In this document: positions 11,735-21,685 of the stretch, in pieces
Position numbering within the stretch: the first letter of the stretch is position 1
Layout: the number at the start of each line of letters is the position of its first letter
Assembly (NCBI GenBank): GCA_033220425.1
Contig: CM065649.1
Span: 1,984,001-2,048,000, forward strand
Reading direction: 5' to 3'
Origin: Lepraria neglecta
Taxonomy: Eukaryota; Ascomycota; Lecanoromycetes; Lecanorales; Stereocaulaceae
DNA: 64,000 nt
Notes under the pieces: generated by a model
Seen by the model: the letters and a program-made list of their open reading frames with translations, nothing else
Database searches by the model: none
Told to the model about the DNA's origin: nothing
Made by a program: the position numbers and the translations under genes

Positions 11735-12689
11735 TGCTTGAGGACGATCAAGGATAAGGTAGAATGGTGCGTCAAGTCGGAATTTTCTGTACCGGGTGAG
11801 CGAGCTGCGTACGAAGTCTTGGACTTTGTCTGTGGAAGAAGCACTCGCATAAACGATAGGCAAGGAGCAGAAGTCAGTGCCCTTTTATAATATTAGAGGT
11901 TAGGGAAGACCGCCCTCTGTGGGAACCTTGCAACAAAAGCCATTCCCCATCGGGAAGGGCGAGAGGGCGTCGGCTATGAGAGGAGGGCGGGTTTCAATGG
12001 CCAAAAAGCGCCCTCCACTCTTCTTCGCAATTCAGCAAATTTTATGATGATGGGGCGCTTGAAGTCCATGGTGCATCCCTTGTGCATTCAAGATTCTCCG
12101 AACCTGCAGCGATTGTTAAGACTATGTGGAACGAGAATTCCCAGGACTGAGATCGAGAATCTATTCGCTCGCATAATAGGCGATTGTAATGTGGTCGGCG
12201 GAAACGGCAGGTCATTCCCTGATCCCTCTGGCACAGTCGTGCGAAACCACCCATCGCTTTCTTCAGCTCGTGGCTAGGTTCCCGTTCTAAGGCATAGACC
12301 TCTTCAGCTCTGATACTCAATGACAGATGCAGCTACAGATTGCAAGTGGGTCTAGCGAATGCGGCTATTCGTACAATTGTCTAATTGTCAGAATGACATA
12401 CATCAATTTGGCACATCAATCACGCCAGACACAATCCTTTCGCTCTTACACTTACGGTAAAAATTCATCACCTCACCTTTATCAATTGTATAAATATATC
12501 GAGAGAAATCGAGACACTAATGCTAAACATACTATAGTTGGAGTACCCACCTATGCCAGGGGGTACGGCATCCTACCTCGGCCAGAAACCCGCCTCTGTC
12601 ATTCGTCCAGAAATTACCGTTATTATTCGAGGCTCCAATTCCCCGAATTAGGGGATCCAAAATTCATGCGGCAGGGTGCTGGGGCACGT
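11735..12689. other. Intergenic with a duplicated GC-rich block
   Basis: Contains the promoter side of member 2 and a GC-rich block that recurs near 14.3 kb. Overlapping ORFs at 12042-12320 on both strands have no recognisable content and are not called. Confidence 0.4.
11905..12015. repeat. Duplicated GC-rich intergenic block, copy 1
   Basis: Shares a run of matching sequence with 14285-14400, including GGGAAGGGCGAGAGGGCGTC and an AGGGCGGGT element followed by TCAATGG. Both copies contain CCGCCCTC and its inverse GAGGGCG, so the block can fold on itself. Copy 1 lies about 170 bp upstream of the start codon of minus-strand member 2. It may be a shared regulatory module or just part of a larger duplicated unit. 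Confidence 0.65.
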
Positions 12690-13044
12690 CTAACAAAGCT
12701 TCGGCTTGCCTGCTTCGATTCGAATTGTCGGCAACCGGGGCTTTCAGTAATTCTTCATGTCGACATCTTCGTCCATCTTGGCCAGCATGTCTATGTCTAC
12801 GGGGAAGCCATGATCGCTCGTTTTTCCAGTGCCACATTCCTTGTTTTTGCCGATAACAAGAAATTCCTTCCAAGGATCGTTTTCGGAAAGATATCGTTCC
12901 ATTGCACAAGGATACCGATAATCTGGTTTTTCATAGCTAGATCGGCGTAGGCCGTCTTCGTGGATCTTAGCAGGGCTACTATGGGTTTCAAGTCAGCTGA
13001 TCGACAATTCACTCATTTTTAGGGACCCAGCCTCACGATATGAT
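12690..13044 (-). pseudogene. Micro-exon family member 3, start probably lost
   Basis: The middle exon (from 12978) encodes the family core PCAMERYLSENDPWKEFLVIGK followed by an acidic tail with MLAKMDEDVDM. The frame ends at a TGA at 12744-12746. Further on, an AG followed by codons for GKPKLC-stop (ending 12690) is still present, but no good donor joins the two. At the 5' end the sequence around 13037-13044 aligns with exon 1 of member 5, but ATC stands where that copy has ATG. So the ancestral layout is visible, with start and last splice both damaged. It could still be expressed from another start; I judge it a decaying copy. Confidence 0.6.
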
Positions 13045-13749
13045 CTAAGAATTGTACAAATATAGTTTCATTCGGAGGACCCAGTGTCGCGTATGTATTT
13101 ATTCATTGAGAGGAAAGCAAGAAGCAATTACGGCCACCCAATACTTATAACAGGCAGGTGGGACTCTCATCATCAGAATCCCAAATACAGGCAGAGTCCT
13201 CTTCACAGGCCCCTGTAGTCTAAGCGTGCTGCATGGTCACGATTCATTTGAAGCTCAGTGGCTCGATTTCGAGAAGTCTTAGCTTGGCGCGAAGAGAATG
13301 ATAATGCCAAGAAAAGATGAACGAGGTCCTTGCGCGAGAATCTTGCAGGCGGTTGAACCTGCAGGCGAGCGAGGAGCTTACATGGAGTGCACCAGGCCAC
13401 GCGTCATGCAATATATACTCCAGAAACTACAGTTGTACGAGTAGTTAGCGCACTGGCACTCAACTGATTGATTGGACTTTTCGAGAAGGTGGCTTGTGCG
13501 CATCCAGGACATCCAGAACGACGGAGAATTGTTTTGTTTCTTGTATGGCGCAAGAAGGCTAAGGCACTCACGCGCGCCAGGCAGTACGCAGTCCGTTGTT
13601 GAAACGAGGCCAGTTTTAGGTCCTTTGGTCGTTGGTCGTTGGTGGGACTTCAGAAGCCACGCTGCAGCATCGTGGAAGGCGGGAGAGCATCTTGTAAAGC
13701 CACCAGATCTCTCTATGTTACGCTTGACAATGGACATTGAGCGGCGAAT
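13045..13749. other. Intergenic, start of a duplicated segment
   Basis: No gene is supported. A 139-codon minus-strand ORF at 13378-13797 has no recognisable content. Sequence near 13468-13500 (GATTGATTGGACTTTTCGAG) resembles 17545-17575, marking the segment duplicated together with the flanking small genes. Confidence 0.4.
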
Positions 13750-14028
13750 ATGATGTAAGGTTGTTGAGTGTTTCAAAGCCCCTCGCATATCCGACATACT
13801 TTCGGAGAATTTTCACATAGACGCTGCGGCAGAGCACGTTACTATGTGCTCGTGCTTTCTTGCTGCAGCAACTCGTCTATCAAGTGGATGCTCGATTTGC
13901 AGATCTATCGGAGAAAGTGTAAAGTGTGCTATTCGCGACTGGGTGAGTTATCAAGCACGTATACAAGCGCAAATCGTTGCACTTAACATGCCAGCCTTTC
14001 CCCAAAATTCTGGAACATGGAGGGAATG
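13750..14028 (+). CDS. Small locus C1 with 5-nt first exon
   Basis: The layout mirrors C2 at 17.93 kb: ATGAT followed by a GTAAGG donor, an intron ending TTTCACATAG, a middle exon 13821-13942 ending before GTGAGT, and a last exon from 13994 (after ATGCCAG) reading to a TGA at 14026-14028. This gives about 53 aa, rich in Cys, Tyr and Arg. The nucleotide sequence aligns with C2, but the acceptor position places C1 in a different frame, so the two proteins do not resemble each other. One of them, more likely C1, may be non-functional. No domain is recognisable. Confidence 0.35.
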
Positions 14029-14284
14029 AACGATGATGCAGTACATTGGTGGGGTATACTTGAATTCCCAGATTGAAACATGATATCATTTCGGCTTCGC
14101 CTTGGGCTCGTGAGTTTGGAATTCATAGATCTTTTTTGATTTGCTTCTGAGAGGCCTTCAATTTGATCTTTCTTTTGGGATGCAGAGCTTTTGACGATGC
14201 CGAAGTGCTGGAGCTTGCTTACTGTGAATGCAAACACATGACAAAGGAGAAGAAAGCCAGCATCCTCTTATACGATCCTTGGAT

Positions 14285-14400
14285 AGGAGATACCGCCCTC
14301 TGTAGGGGACTTCGGGACAAGCTATTCCTGATTGGGAAGGGCGAGAGGGCGTCGGCTACAAAAAAGGGCGGGTCTCAATGGTCAAAGGGCAGGGCCTTCA
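14285..14400. repeat. Duplicated GC-rich intergenic block, copy 2
   Basis: Second copy of the block at 11905-12015, with the same order of CCGCCCTCTGT, GGGAAGGGCGAGAGGGCGTC and AGGGCGGGT elements. It lies between C1 and member 4, and just upstream of a minus-strand frame (to 14237) that resembles 18344-18530. It is part of the evidence that the region grew by segmental duplication. Confidence 0.65.
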
Positions 14401-14609
14401 GGAACAACCTTAACGGCACCCTTGAAGGGCTCTCTTTCTGACTGGAATGAATTTACTGAGGGCGCAAATCACAAAAGTTGGATAGCCGGGCTATTAATAT
14501 GCTATTGAGTCGCTGATATCACCAAGGTATTAATCCCTGCATAAGCCATCCAGCGCGTCCATCGACTACCCGAAAGTCAATTGCTACTGATATCTCAGAT
14601 CTTCAGTCC

Positions 14610-15013
14610 TCAATATGGAAGCTTCAAACTAGGATAGCTTCAGCTGTTCTAGTCGAACAATCATCAACCCATCATCAACCCGGCTTCGCATGGGGTTTTT
14701 GTGACTTACTAATCGTCCATTCGTTTACAGTTGCCCTTAGTGAGCTCGACCAATGCCTCATCCAGTTCTAAAAAATCATGCTCGGAACTCTCATTCGTAT
14801 CATTTTCTCTCGATTTGCCGGTAATAAGAAATTCATTCCATGGGTTGTCCTCGGAGAGATAGCGTTCAATCGCTGGACTTCTATCTCCTTCGGCCATATG
14901 CTTGGCGACCTGACTAGGTCGCCACGAGCTTTGTTGCTGGGCATGTGTGTCGCTGAAGGAAGTCTCGAGTCAGCATGTACTTCGTCCCCCATTCCTGTTT
15001 AGACTCACGACAT
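14610..15013 (-). CDS. Micro-exon family member 4
   Basis: Exon 1 is 5 nt (15009-15013, ATGTC) with a GTGAGT donor. Exon 2 is 14710-14952 and exon 3 is 19 nt (14610-14628). They give 88 aa, the same length as member 2. The introns are 56 and 81 bp; the second starts GTAAGTC, at the same place as in member 2. The N-terminus is Gln/Ser-rich (MSDTHAQQQSSWRPSQ). The core reads RSPAIERYLSEDNPWNEFLI, then TGK. An acidic helix rich in Glu and Asp follows, and the end is DDYLKLPY. No signal peptide, TM segment or named domain. This is the cleanest copy for showing the exon layout. Function unknown. Confidence 0.75.
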
Positions 15014-16581
15014 CTTTTAGGGTTGTTGTTATTTTCTTATCCAAAGCAACAAGCGTTAGATACCCTTGTATTGTGTGAAAAGAACAAGAGAATTTGGGCA
15101 GATCCAGCTTACATTTATCATCTTTAAACGAAGGACTTATCAACGACTTCAGCCGCTGCAGTAGCTCAAAGATGACGTGACCAGCGCATGCCAGGCCCTT
15201 CCAGACATAAAATCTATGCAATCATACGGATACTGGAGGCTCTGGGCCCAAGGAATGGACGTAATTGGCTGCTCTGAATTGATCCCCGTGTATGTTTCTC
15301 CCTTTATCATCTCGAGCTGCACACTATCGTGGCATAACCAATCCATTGTAGACAGTGGCTCCCACAGGCAAATGCCTTGGTCTTTGGTCGATCAGTATAA
15401 ACGTCGTAGGGTCTCAAAAGGGCATAGTTCACGGCGGCTTATGCGATCCCGCTTGTCAAAGCAGCCGATCTTTGCTGGATAGAAGTTAGCCTGCTCCTCC
15501 AAGCCTGAAATAAGGCTGAAGGCTGACGATCTTGCCCCAAGTGCGCTGCTTTGTGACCAACGGCCAGCCCCCACTTCTTACCAAAGGTTTCGCTCAAAGC
15601 TCCACCTAAACGCCATGCCCTTCGGTCGCCTTCTCAGAGTTCAATAAGGAATGTGACGCTAAGAAAAGTCAACTTATGACCTAGTGGCTTTTTGGTCCTT
15701 AGCTTCATGTCGTCACGATACGCTTTCTAGGAAAAGGGAATTCTAAAATGATTAAAACACGACTATAACTAATTGATAGAGGCTGAAGACTTTCTGCGAT
15801 GCAATATGCAAGCGTTGTCTGAGTCATTTTTCGAGCAGAACACGAAAGACGGCAAGTACTAGCATTGACGCATTATCTCCTGTGGTCTTTGGTTAGCTCG
15901 CCTAGTGCTTACCTTTCTCACTGATGACATCTATTTATGCCAATTTATTGCAACTACACAACGCAATTGACGATAAGCTAGTGGACTTGTACGAAATCCG
16001 TTTTATATTGTCAATCACCTTGTTTGAGCTGGCATACGAGGGCATTGCAGCATTCCAAATTCTCCATCCAATAAGACAATGGCCACAAAGTCTAGAGGTA
16101 GATCTCCATTTACATCTTGTGCGCTTACTGACCAGCTCGAAACGAACGTTTGTAGTCAAATGAAATCTAATTCTATTCTGTGCTGCTTACTGACCAGCAT
16201 AAATAATAAGGTCCAAGCCGCAAGCTACTGAGCAAGCACAAGAGCTAATCTCGCTCGCGCTTGTCGCTAGAATCGCCCAAGTCCTTCCACAGGCAAACTA
16301 GGCCTTGAATTAGTCGTTCAAGTGCCTGGCTCTACAACCAAGTCGAATCAATAGCCAAAAACAGCCAAGCAGGCGCAAATTATACTGTCATTACGCTCGT
16401 CGTTCAACTAACATCATTCTAGAAATTTATTGGGGGATGCAAGTTGCTACCATCCGCAGGAAACATGATACCCTTCATTGCCACGTATCGCCTCTCTCAC
16501 TCATGTAAGGACCATTTTAAGTCTTCGACGTCTCAGTTCATCAAAGCTGGGGCTCCGCGCTGAGTCTGGCAGGGTTTACAT
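15014..16581. other. Gene-poor stretch
   Basis: No gene is supported over about 1.6 kb. Short frames on both strands at 14.97-15.22, 15.2-15.5 and 15.93-16.16 kb overlap each other and lack splice or domain evidence. Confidence 0.4.
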
Positions 16582-16958
16582 CTAGCAGAGCTTGGGCTTG
16601 CCTGGTTTTGGCCTAATTTTCAGTGAATCTGGAACTTCAACAGGAGCCTATTTACTTGCCATGTTGGCCGCCCTGGTCATCGATTTCAACTATCTTGGCC
16701 AACATGCCCTCATCCTTGACCAAATTGTGATCGCTAGTATTTCTAGTGTCATATTCCTTCTCTTTGCCGATAACAAGAAATTGCTTCCAAGGATCGGTCT
16801 CGGAAAGGTAACGATCTATTGCAGAAGGGCACCGATATTTTTGTTTTCCACGACTAGACTGATGTGGGCCATTTCTATGAGTGTTGGAAACGCTACTATG
16901 GGTATCAAGCCAGCTGTTGTCATGATTCAATGGCAGAGGCTTAGACCTACGATATCAT
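16582..16958 (-). CDS. Micro-exon family member 5
   Basis: Exon 1 is 8 nt (16951-16958, ATGATATC) with donor GTAGGT. Exon 2 is 16656-16895 and exon 3 is 31 nt (16582-16612). Joined in phase they give 92 aa. The protein opens MISSVSNTHRNGPHQSSRGK, then the core CPSAIDRYLSETDPWKQFLV followed by IGK. A charged segment with MLAKIVEIDD follows, and the end is GKPKPGKPKLC. The Cys is the very last residue, as in member 1 and in the remnant of member 3. No signal peptide or TM segment is present. Member 3 is its closest relative by intron sequence around both splice sites. Confidence 0.75.
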
Positions 16959-17926
16959 TTGAGTATTCCAGGAATATACTTTGGTTGGGAGGGGTTGATA
17001 TCGAGTATCTGAATATCCCTTAGGGGCAATAGCAAGAAGCAACTGAAACCGACCAAACTATTGACTAGAAATGGAGTCCTTATCACTTATATCCACCATG
17101 GGCCCGTCCAGGGGGAACTCCAGCTTGAGTACCGAACTGCAGCCCCATTTTCTGCGGCACCAGAAACACGTACATTGTTTGCCGGGCTTGGTTCAGCGGA
17201 TCTGGGAATAAGTGTGCAGCATACCGACGACTCCTAATTTACATTGGCTAGATATTTTGGGGGTCTTTTTGCAGCTAAAAACAATGGGATATCGTGTCTC
17301 GGATGTGGAGATTCAGCCAATGGCAAGCATCAGGCTGTCAGAGCTGATCGGTAATAAAGGTTTGACTGTCTACATTGCACATGGCTGCACGAAGGAGCAG
17401 CTAATGCAACTCTACCAGGTCATGCAGATCGACCGGTAGAAGGACACGCAGAAGTGCGTGTGGGTGAATTCGAACAAGCTAGCGATTACGATGGGAGACC
17501 ATGGAACCTGCAAAGATTGAGCCGCGCAACTCAGCGGCCAGATCGATTGGACTTTCTGAGGCTGTGGCTTATTATTGTGGATAGGTCCTTGTCAGAGCAC
17601 TGTCAAACCCAAGGATTAAGGCGTTACTCGAATCAATCATTAAATAGCACGAATGTATAAGATCAAAGAGTGGCTAGGTAAAGGGGTGCTTGAGCTTATG
17701 CGCAGTATTGTATTTCTTGAAATACGACGAGGAATTATTTCGACTGAGGCGAAGGAGAAAGTACCCACGCACTAGACAGTACACCATTGATCGCTGAAAT
17801 TAAAGCGAGCTGCAAGTCACCCGCACGATAAGGATCACTTAAGCGCACCCGACAAGTCACAATCCACGATTGAGATCCGGGCTAGTTTCAAGCCGCTAGC
17901 TCGATAAGGAACTTCGAACGGCGAAA
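16959..17926. other. Intergenic, part of the duplicated segment
   Basis: No gene is supported. It lies between member 5 and C2 as 13045-13749 lies between member 3 and C1, and shares short matching runs with that spacer. A run near 17485 (GCGATTACGATG) also recurs near 21477. Confidence 0.4.
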
Positions 17927-18199
17927 ATGATGTAAGTGTGTCAGAGACCTCGCATATCCGACATACTCTTTTCGGAGATATTTCACCACGCAAGCGCTGC
18001 GGCAGAGCACATCAGTGACTTGCTCGAGCTTTTTGATGCAGCTGATCATCATGTTCTTAAGTGGATGCGTGGTTCAAAAATCTGCCATCGAATCTGTAGG
18101 GTCTTTCTCTCGATTGAATGCATCATCATGGGTGCACGTAAGCTGACCCGAATGCCGACGGATGAAGCCCTTGGGTTTTTTCTCTTAGCAACCAGTTAG
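17927..18199 (+). CDS. Small locus C2 with 5-nt first exon
   Basis: Exon 1 is 5 nt (17927-17931, ATGAT) with a GTAAGT donor. Exon 2 is 17995-18137. Exon 3 is 11 nt (18189-18199) after a strong TTTTTTCTCTTAG acceptor. Joined they give 52 aa: an acidic amphipathic N-terminal helix (AAAEHISDLLELFDAADHH), a basic Cys/His/Arg stretch (KWMRGSKICHRICR), a short hydrophobic run, and the end MGAPTS. No domain is recognisable and it does not align with the seven-member family, but it shares the tiny-first-exon and tiny-last-exon plan. The introns are 63 and 51 bp. Confidence 0.45.
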
Positions 18200-19755
18200 T
18201 GTGAACCTGCACCTGAAGATTCAGCGTGTCAGCCGTGCTTGTGATGGTGCGTAGCTTCCCCCAAACCCGGGGATGGGGGAAGGAATGAACGGCAAAGTGG
18301 TACCTTGATGGGGAATGATTATTCCCCTATATGAAACCACAGTCTAACCTAGAATCCGTCCTAGCCTTTTCAGTCCTAGTTTGGAACAACTTCTTCGACT
18401 TACTTCATAAAGGTCTTCATTTTGATCTTTAGGTAAGAATGCAGAGCTTCTGAGAAGGCTTGCATATTTTCGTACTACGTTTGAAGGGAAGAAGGCAGTT
18501 ACGTTGTCCATCTGAAATTGCTGATCCTGAATGCAAAATACATCCTGCCGAAAAGAAATTGGGCATTTCTCGTACCTATCCGATGTCGTAGCCTTGTGTG
18601 GCTTTCTTTGGGCTACGGGCACCACTGCAATTTGGGCAACACATTGAAATAGAACGCGCCAAGCACAAACGTTGTTCGTTCAGTCAGTGCTCATATCGGG
18701 AAAGATGACATCAAGGCCATTTGAGTGCCACGAGGCAGGATGTGGTGGAGTTAAGAAAATTGCACTTTCGGGTAAATTGCACTCAGGCGTGAAGCGGATA
18801 AAACGGTTACGCACGGAAGGTAAGCACCGGGGATGGACCGAGGGGGTCGAAGGGTGAGCTGATGTCTTGCCGAAAAACTTGATCTGAGAACACCACCTCA
18901 TGCAAACCCCTGTTCACTCTAGTACAGGAACAGCCTTACGCTTGCGTCAGAGGGAGGTTGCGGTAAGACCTACCAACTTAAAGTCGTAACATTGATCCAT
19001 TCTTGTCGATTTGGTCTTGAACCAGCGAGCTGAGCCTGTGAGGTAGCAGCTTGTGAACAGAAGACGCACAAAGATCAGGGTACAACGAGAAAGAAGTTAG
19101 CGATCAATCGGTCGTGGGTAGCCTTGAATCATGCGAATGAGAAGTAGGAGCGGTCTCAGCATGGGATTGCGCTATGCCAAATCGCCGATCTGAGATCTCG
19201 CTAATCTTGCAGCAGATGGTCAGATGCTAGCGTGCATACTTCATCGAGATCCTCCGATCATACTGCCTATCAGATCTTGTGAGTTGGCATACCCGAAGCC
19301 TCAACTGCCGGGATTGCGCCTGGCCTTTCGGAATTTGCCGGTTTGCGCCCAATTGATGTCCTCCATACTCCACCGTTGCGTTAGGAAGTACGAGTATGCT
19401 TTAACGTCCGCTTCCTTTGCCTTTGCCGTTCGATGACAGTGTGTACTAAGCCCCTCGTTCGCTTGTCACAGGACACTTTTTCTTGCATTAGCCTTGAAAA
19501 TCCTGACATAGTCACCACATCAGATTGGCAGTGGAAAGTGATCAAGATCAAGGATGATGCCCATTCGTTAATTCTCGCATGGGTCCTGTGCTTTTCCAAC
19601 ATAAGGTCCCTTGAACGCCCCATCCGATTTTTTTTAAATAACTTGGACACAAAATTCAAGCATTGAAAAGAATCCATCTCAGGCACTTCGAAATATCTTA
19701 TCACTCCTTACTGCGCCATTCCACAGATTCGTAACTTGCTTCGCGCTTTCCAATT
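18200..19755. other. Gene-poor stretch
   Basis: A minus-strand frame at about 18344-18530 (KYASLLRSSAFLPKDQNEDLYE, then GTAAGT) resembles a frame at 14110-14237 (KLQHFGIVKSSASQKKDQIE). So the duplicated segment extends at least this far and may include another small gene. I cannot assign its start. Nothing else is supported. Confidence 0.35.
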
Positions 19756-20304
19756 ATGAAGTTAGTACTTCCTTTCAAGACCGTCGACCCACTCCCTACC
19801 CTCTCCTCCAAATTTTGAACGCCACAAAAATCACGTCTTGGGCATTCAGGAGATCGGCCACTCACGTCGCTCGATGTACTTCTTTAGCTCCACCTGTCTC
19901 AGTTTAGATAATAGTCCTCGACTCTGCACATTCATGTTTTATTTTGAAGTCGTGTTGCTGAAACTTAAAAAGTTACCCAGAGCCCAAAGATAGCAAGAAG
20001 CCTGCCTTAATTGGGCACTGCCAAGTTCCAGCCCGTCAGCCTTCATCAGCAAGAGACTACCTACCTGGAGGACAGAAGTATCAAGACGGTCCATCTAATA
20101 ATCCTCGACAGGGGGCACCTATATCGCAATGGCTCCGTGAATGGGAGCAGGATTGGGAGCGTATGGCCAGCGAAGGAAACAAAGCCGGTCAGTTACCTTA
20201 GGACGAATATTTATCTCTTCTAGTATAATTAAAGCCTTACAGGGAAATCGAAACTTTTAGGGCAAAAGATTGAATTGCACGCTGCGCGTTTACTCAAACG
20301 GTGA
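19756..20304 (+). CDS. Micro-exon family member 6 (B1)
   Basis: Exon 1 is 5 nt (19756-19760, ATGAA) with donor GTTAGT. Exon 2 is 19973-20187, 215 nt, exactly as long as in member 7. Exon 3 is 20243-20304. Together they encode 93 aa. The N-terminus reads MNYPEPKDSKKP, then DYLPGGQKYQD, NPRQGAPISQWLREWEQDWE and GNKAGKSKLL. The W-x2-x...GK spacing lines up with the IERYLSExDPWKQFLVxGK core of the minus-strand copies, and GKSKL corresponds to GKPKL. The frame then runs on 15 residues longer than in member 7 before a stop. The first intron is 212 bp, the second 55 bp. Confidence 0.68.
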
Positions 20305-21685
20305 CATGATATCATTGCGGCCTTCGGATATGGATGTTTAAGCTACGAGGCAACGGTAGTGCAGGAAATGAGTTTTTTCACATAATAGGGAAGCCAGCGG
20401 CAACCATCAATGGTGAAACAGAATAGCTCACAAGAACATTTAAGGGGTTGATAAACTGTTCCCTTGACGTCGTGCAGGCGATGATACTACTTGGCCGAGG
20501 CAAAACAAGGCAAATGGGTAATGCCTCAAATCATGTACCGCTCCTGTCCGGAGTACCATTTTTCATAATTACAGGCACGAGGGCAAGCAGGTGAGGCTCG
20601 ATTGAGAATCTATAGAATACATGACCGGATTTTTGACAGGTGCAGCCGAATTCTGTGTGCTTGGGGAACATGTAGTAAGGTCAATCATCCCAAATGCATT
20701 CAAGCAGAACAGAGAATACCTAGGCAAGACGATACAGTCTATCAGATGAGATTACATCCTTCGAATAGTGGTTTAGCCTATTCCAAGACTTCAATCAGAA
20801 TCTAAGTGTGGCATTTTTGTGTCAATTGGGCAGAATGGATCGCTAAAATAATAAGCTGCCTCTGCGTCAACAAAGACGTCAGTGAATCCAAAAATGGGCC
20901 GGCTAAAGGCATCAGCAGCAGCGAATGACCGAGATGGCTAGTTTGGAGGCTAGTTTGGAGGCTAGTTTGGAGGCTAGTTTGGAGGCTAGTATTCACAAGA
21001 CGTGGGGTTTAGGGGTAGTTTGGAACATGTTGGGGGTTCTGCGCATGTAACCCATAGGATTTGCATGAGGATAGATGCCCAACAGGGGTAGCGACAACAT
21101 TGATTGGCCGAGCTTGTTACTTCCAACCAGCTTCAAGCTTCGCGGCAAGCCGACAACAAAATCCAGGTAAGGGAAATGGTCGCCAACTGCGACAAAAAGT
21201 CAAAATCGTGGCTGCCTGTGGCTGACCGCTCTGAAGGAGCGCAAATTCAGCAAATAGCGCCACAGTCTAAGTACTTTAGCTCTGTCCAGATGAGGTTTAC
21301 GTCATCCCACACGTGCCTAGTGTCCCACTCACAGGCGGCGCTGGCAAGCTCAGCTTATGACTAGGACTGAAAAGTATTAGCTTGTTATTAAAAAACGACT
21401 GAATATCCGAGAGCCGAGGCGGTCCAAAGACGCAGATGGAGTTAACAATTTGACTCGCCCAATCCACCAGTTCCTAGCGATTACGATGAGAGAAACTATC
21501 TATGCCTTGTGGCTTGTTGTAACGGCCCTATGCCTTTTCCCACATAAAGTTGCTTGAGTCGCCTGTCCCTCTCTCCTGGACTTTAAATGCGGACCACCAG
21601 CATCAGAAGCTTCAGCCTCGAGTTTTCATAGCTTTCGTGCCTTCAAAGCTTTCACTCCTGTGCTTCGACAACGCGCTTTTCGGCT
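20305..21685. other. Gene-poor stretch with a 12-bp tandem repeat
   Basis: No gene is supported. Contains the short tandem array at 20936-20990. An 86-codon plus-strand frame (21104-21364) has no support. Confidence 0.4.
20936..20990. repeat. 12-bp tandem repeat, about 4.6 copies
   Basis: The unit GGCTAGTTTGGA is repeated four times perfectly plus a partial copy. It sits in non-coding DNA between members 6 and 7. The perfect units suggest recent slippage. Confidence 0.9.

Noticed and set aside
12327-12950. 207-codon plus-strand ORF across family member 3
   Set aside because: It is antisense to the family core. Plus-strand ORFs at 14778-15002 and 16592-17023 show the same shadow peptide (FADNKKxLPRI). 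The splice sites, micro-exons and shared C-terminus fit only the minus strand.
13983-14237. 84-codon minus-strand ORF as a gene on its own
   Set aside because: Only a short stretch resembles the frame at 18.4 kb, and neither has a clear start, so it is reported as a finding rather than a gene.
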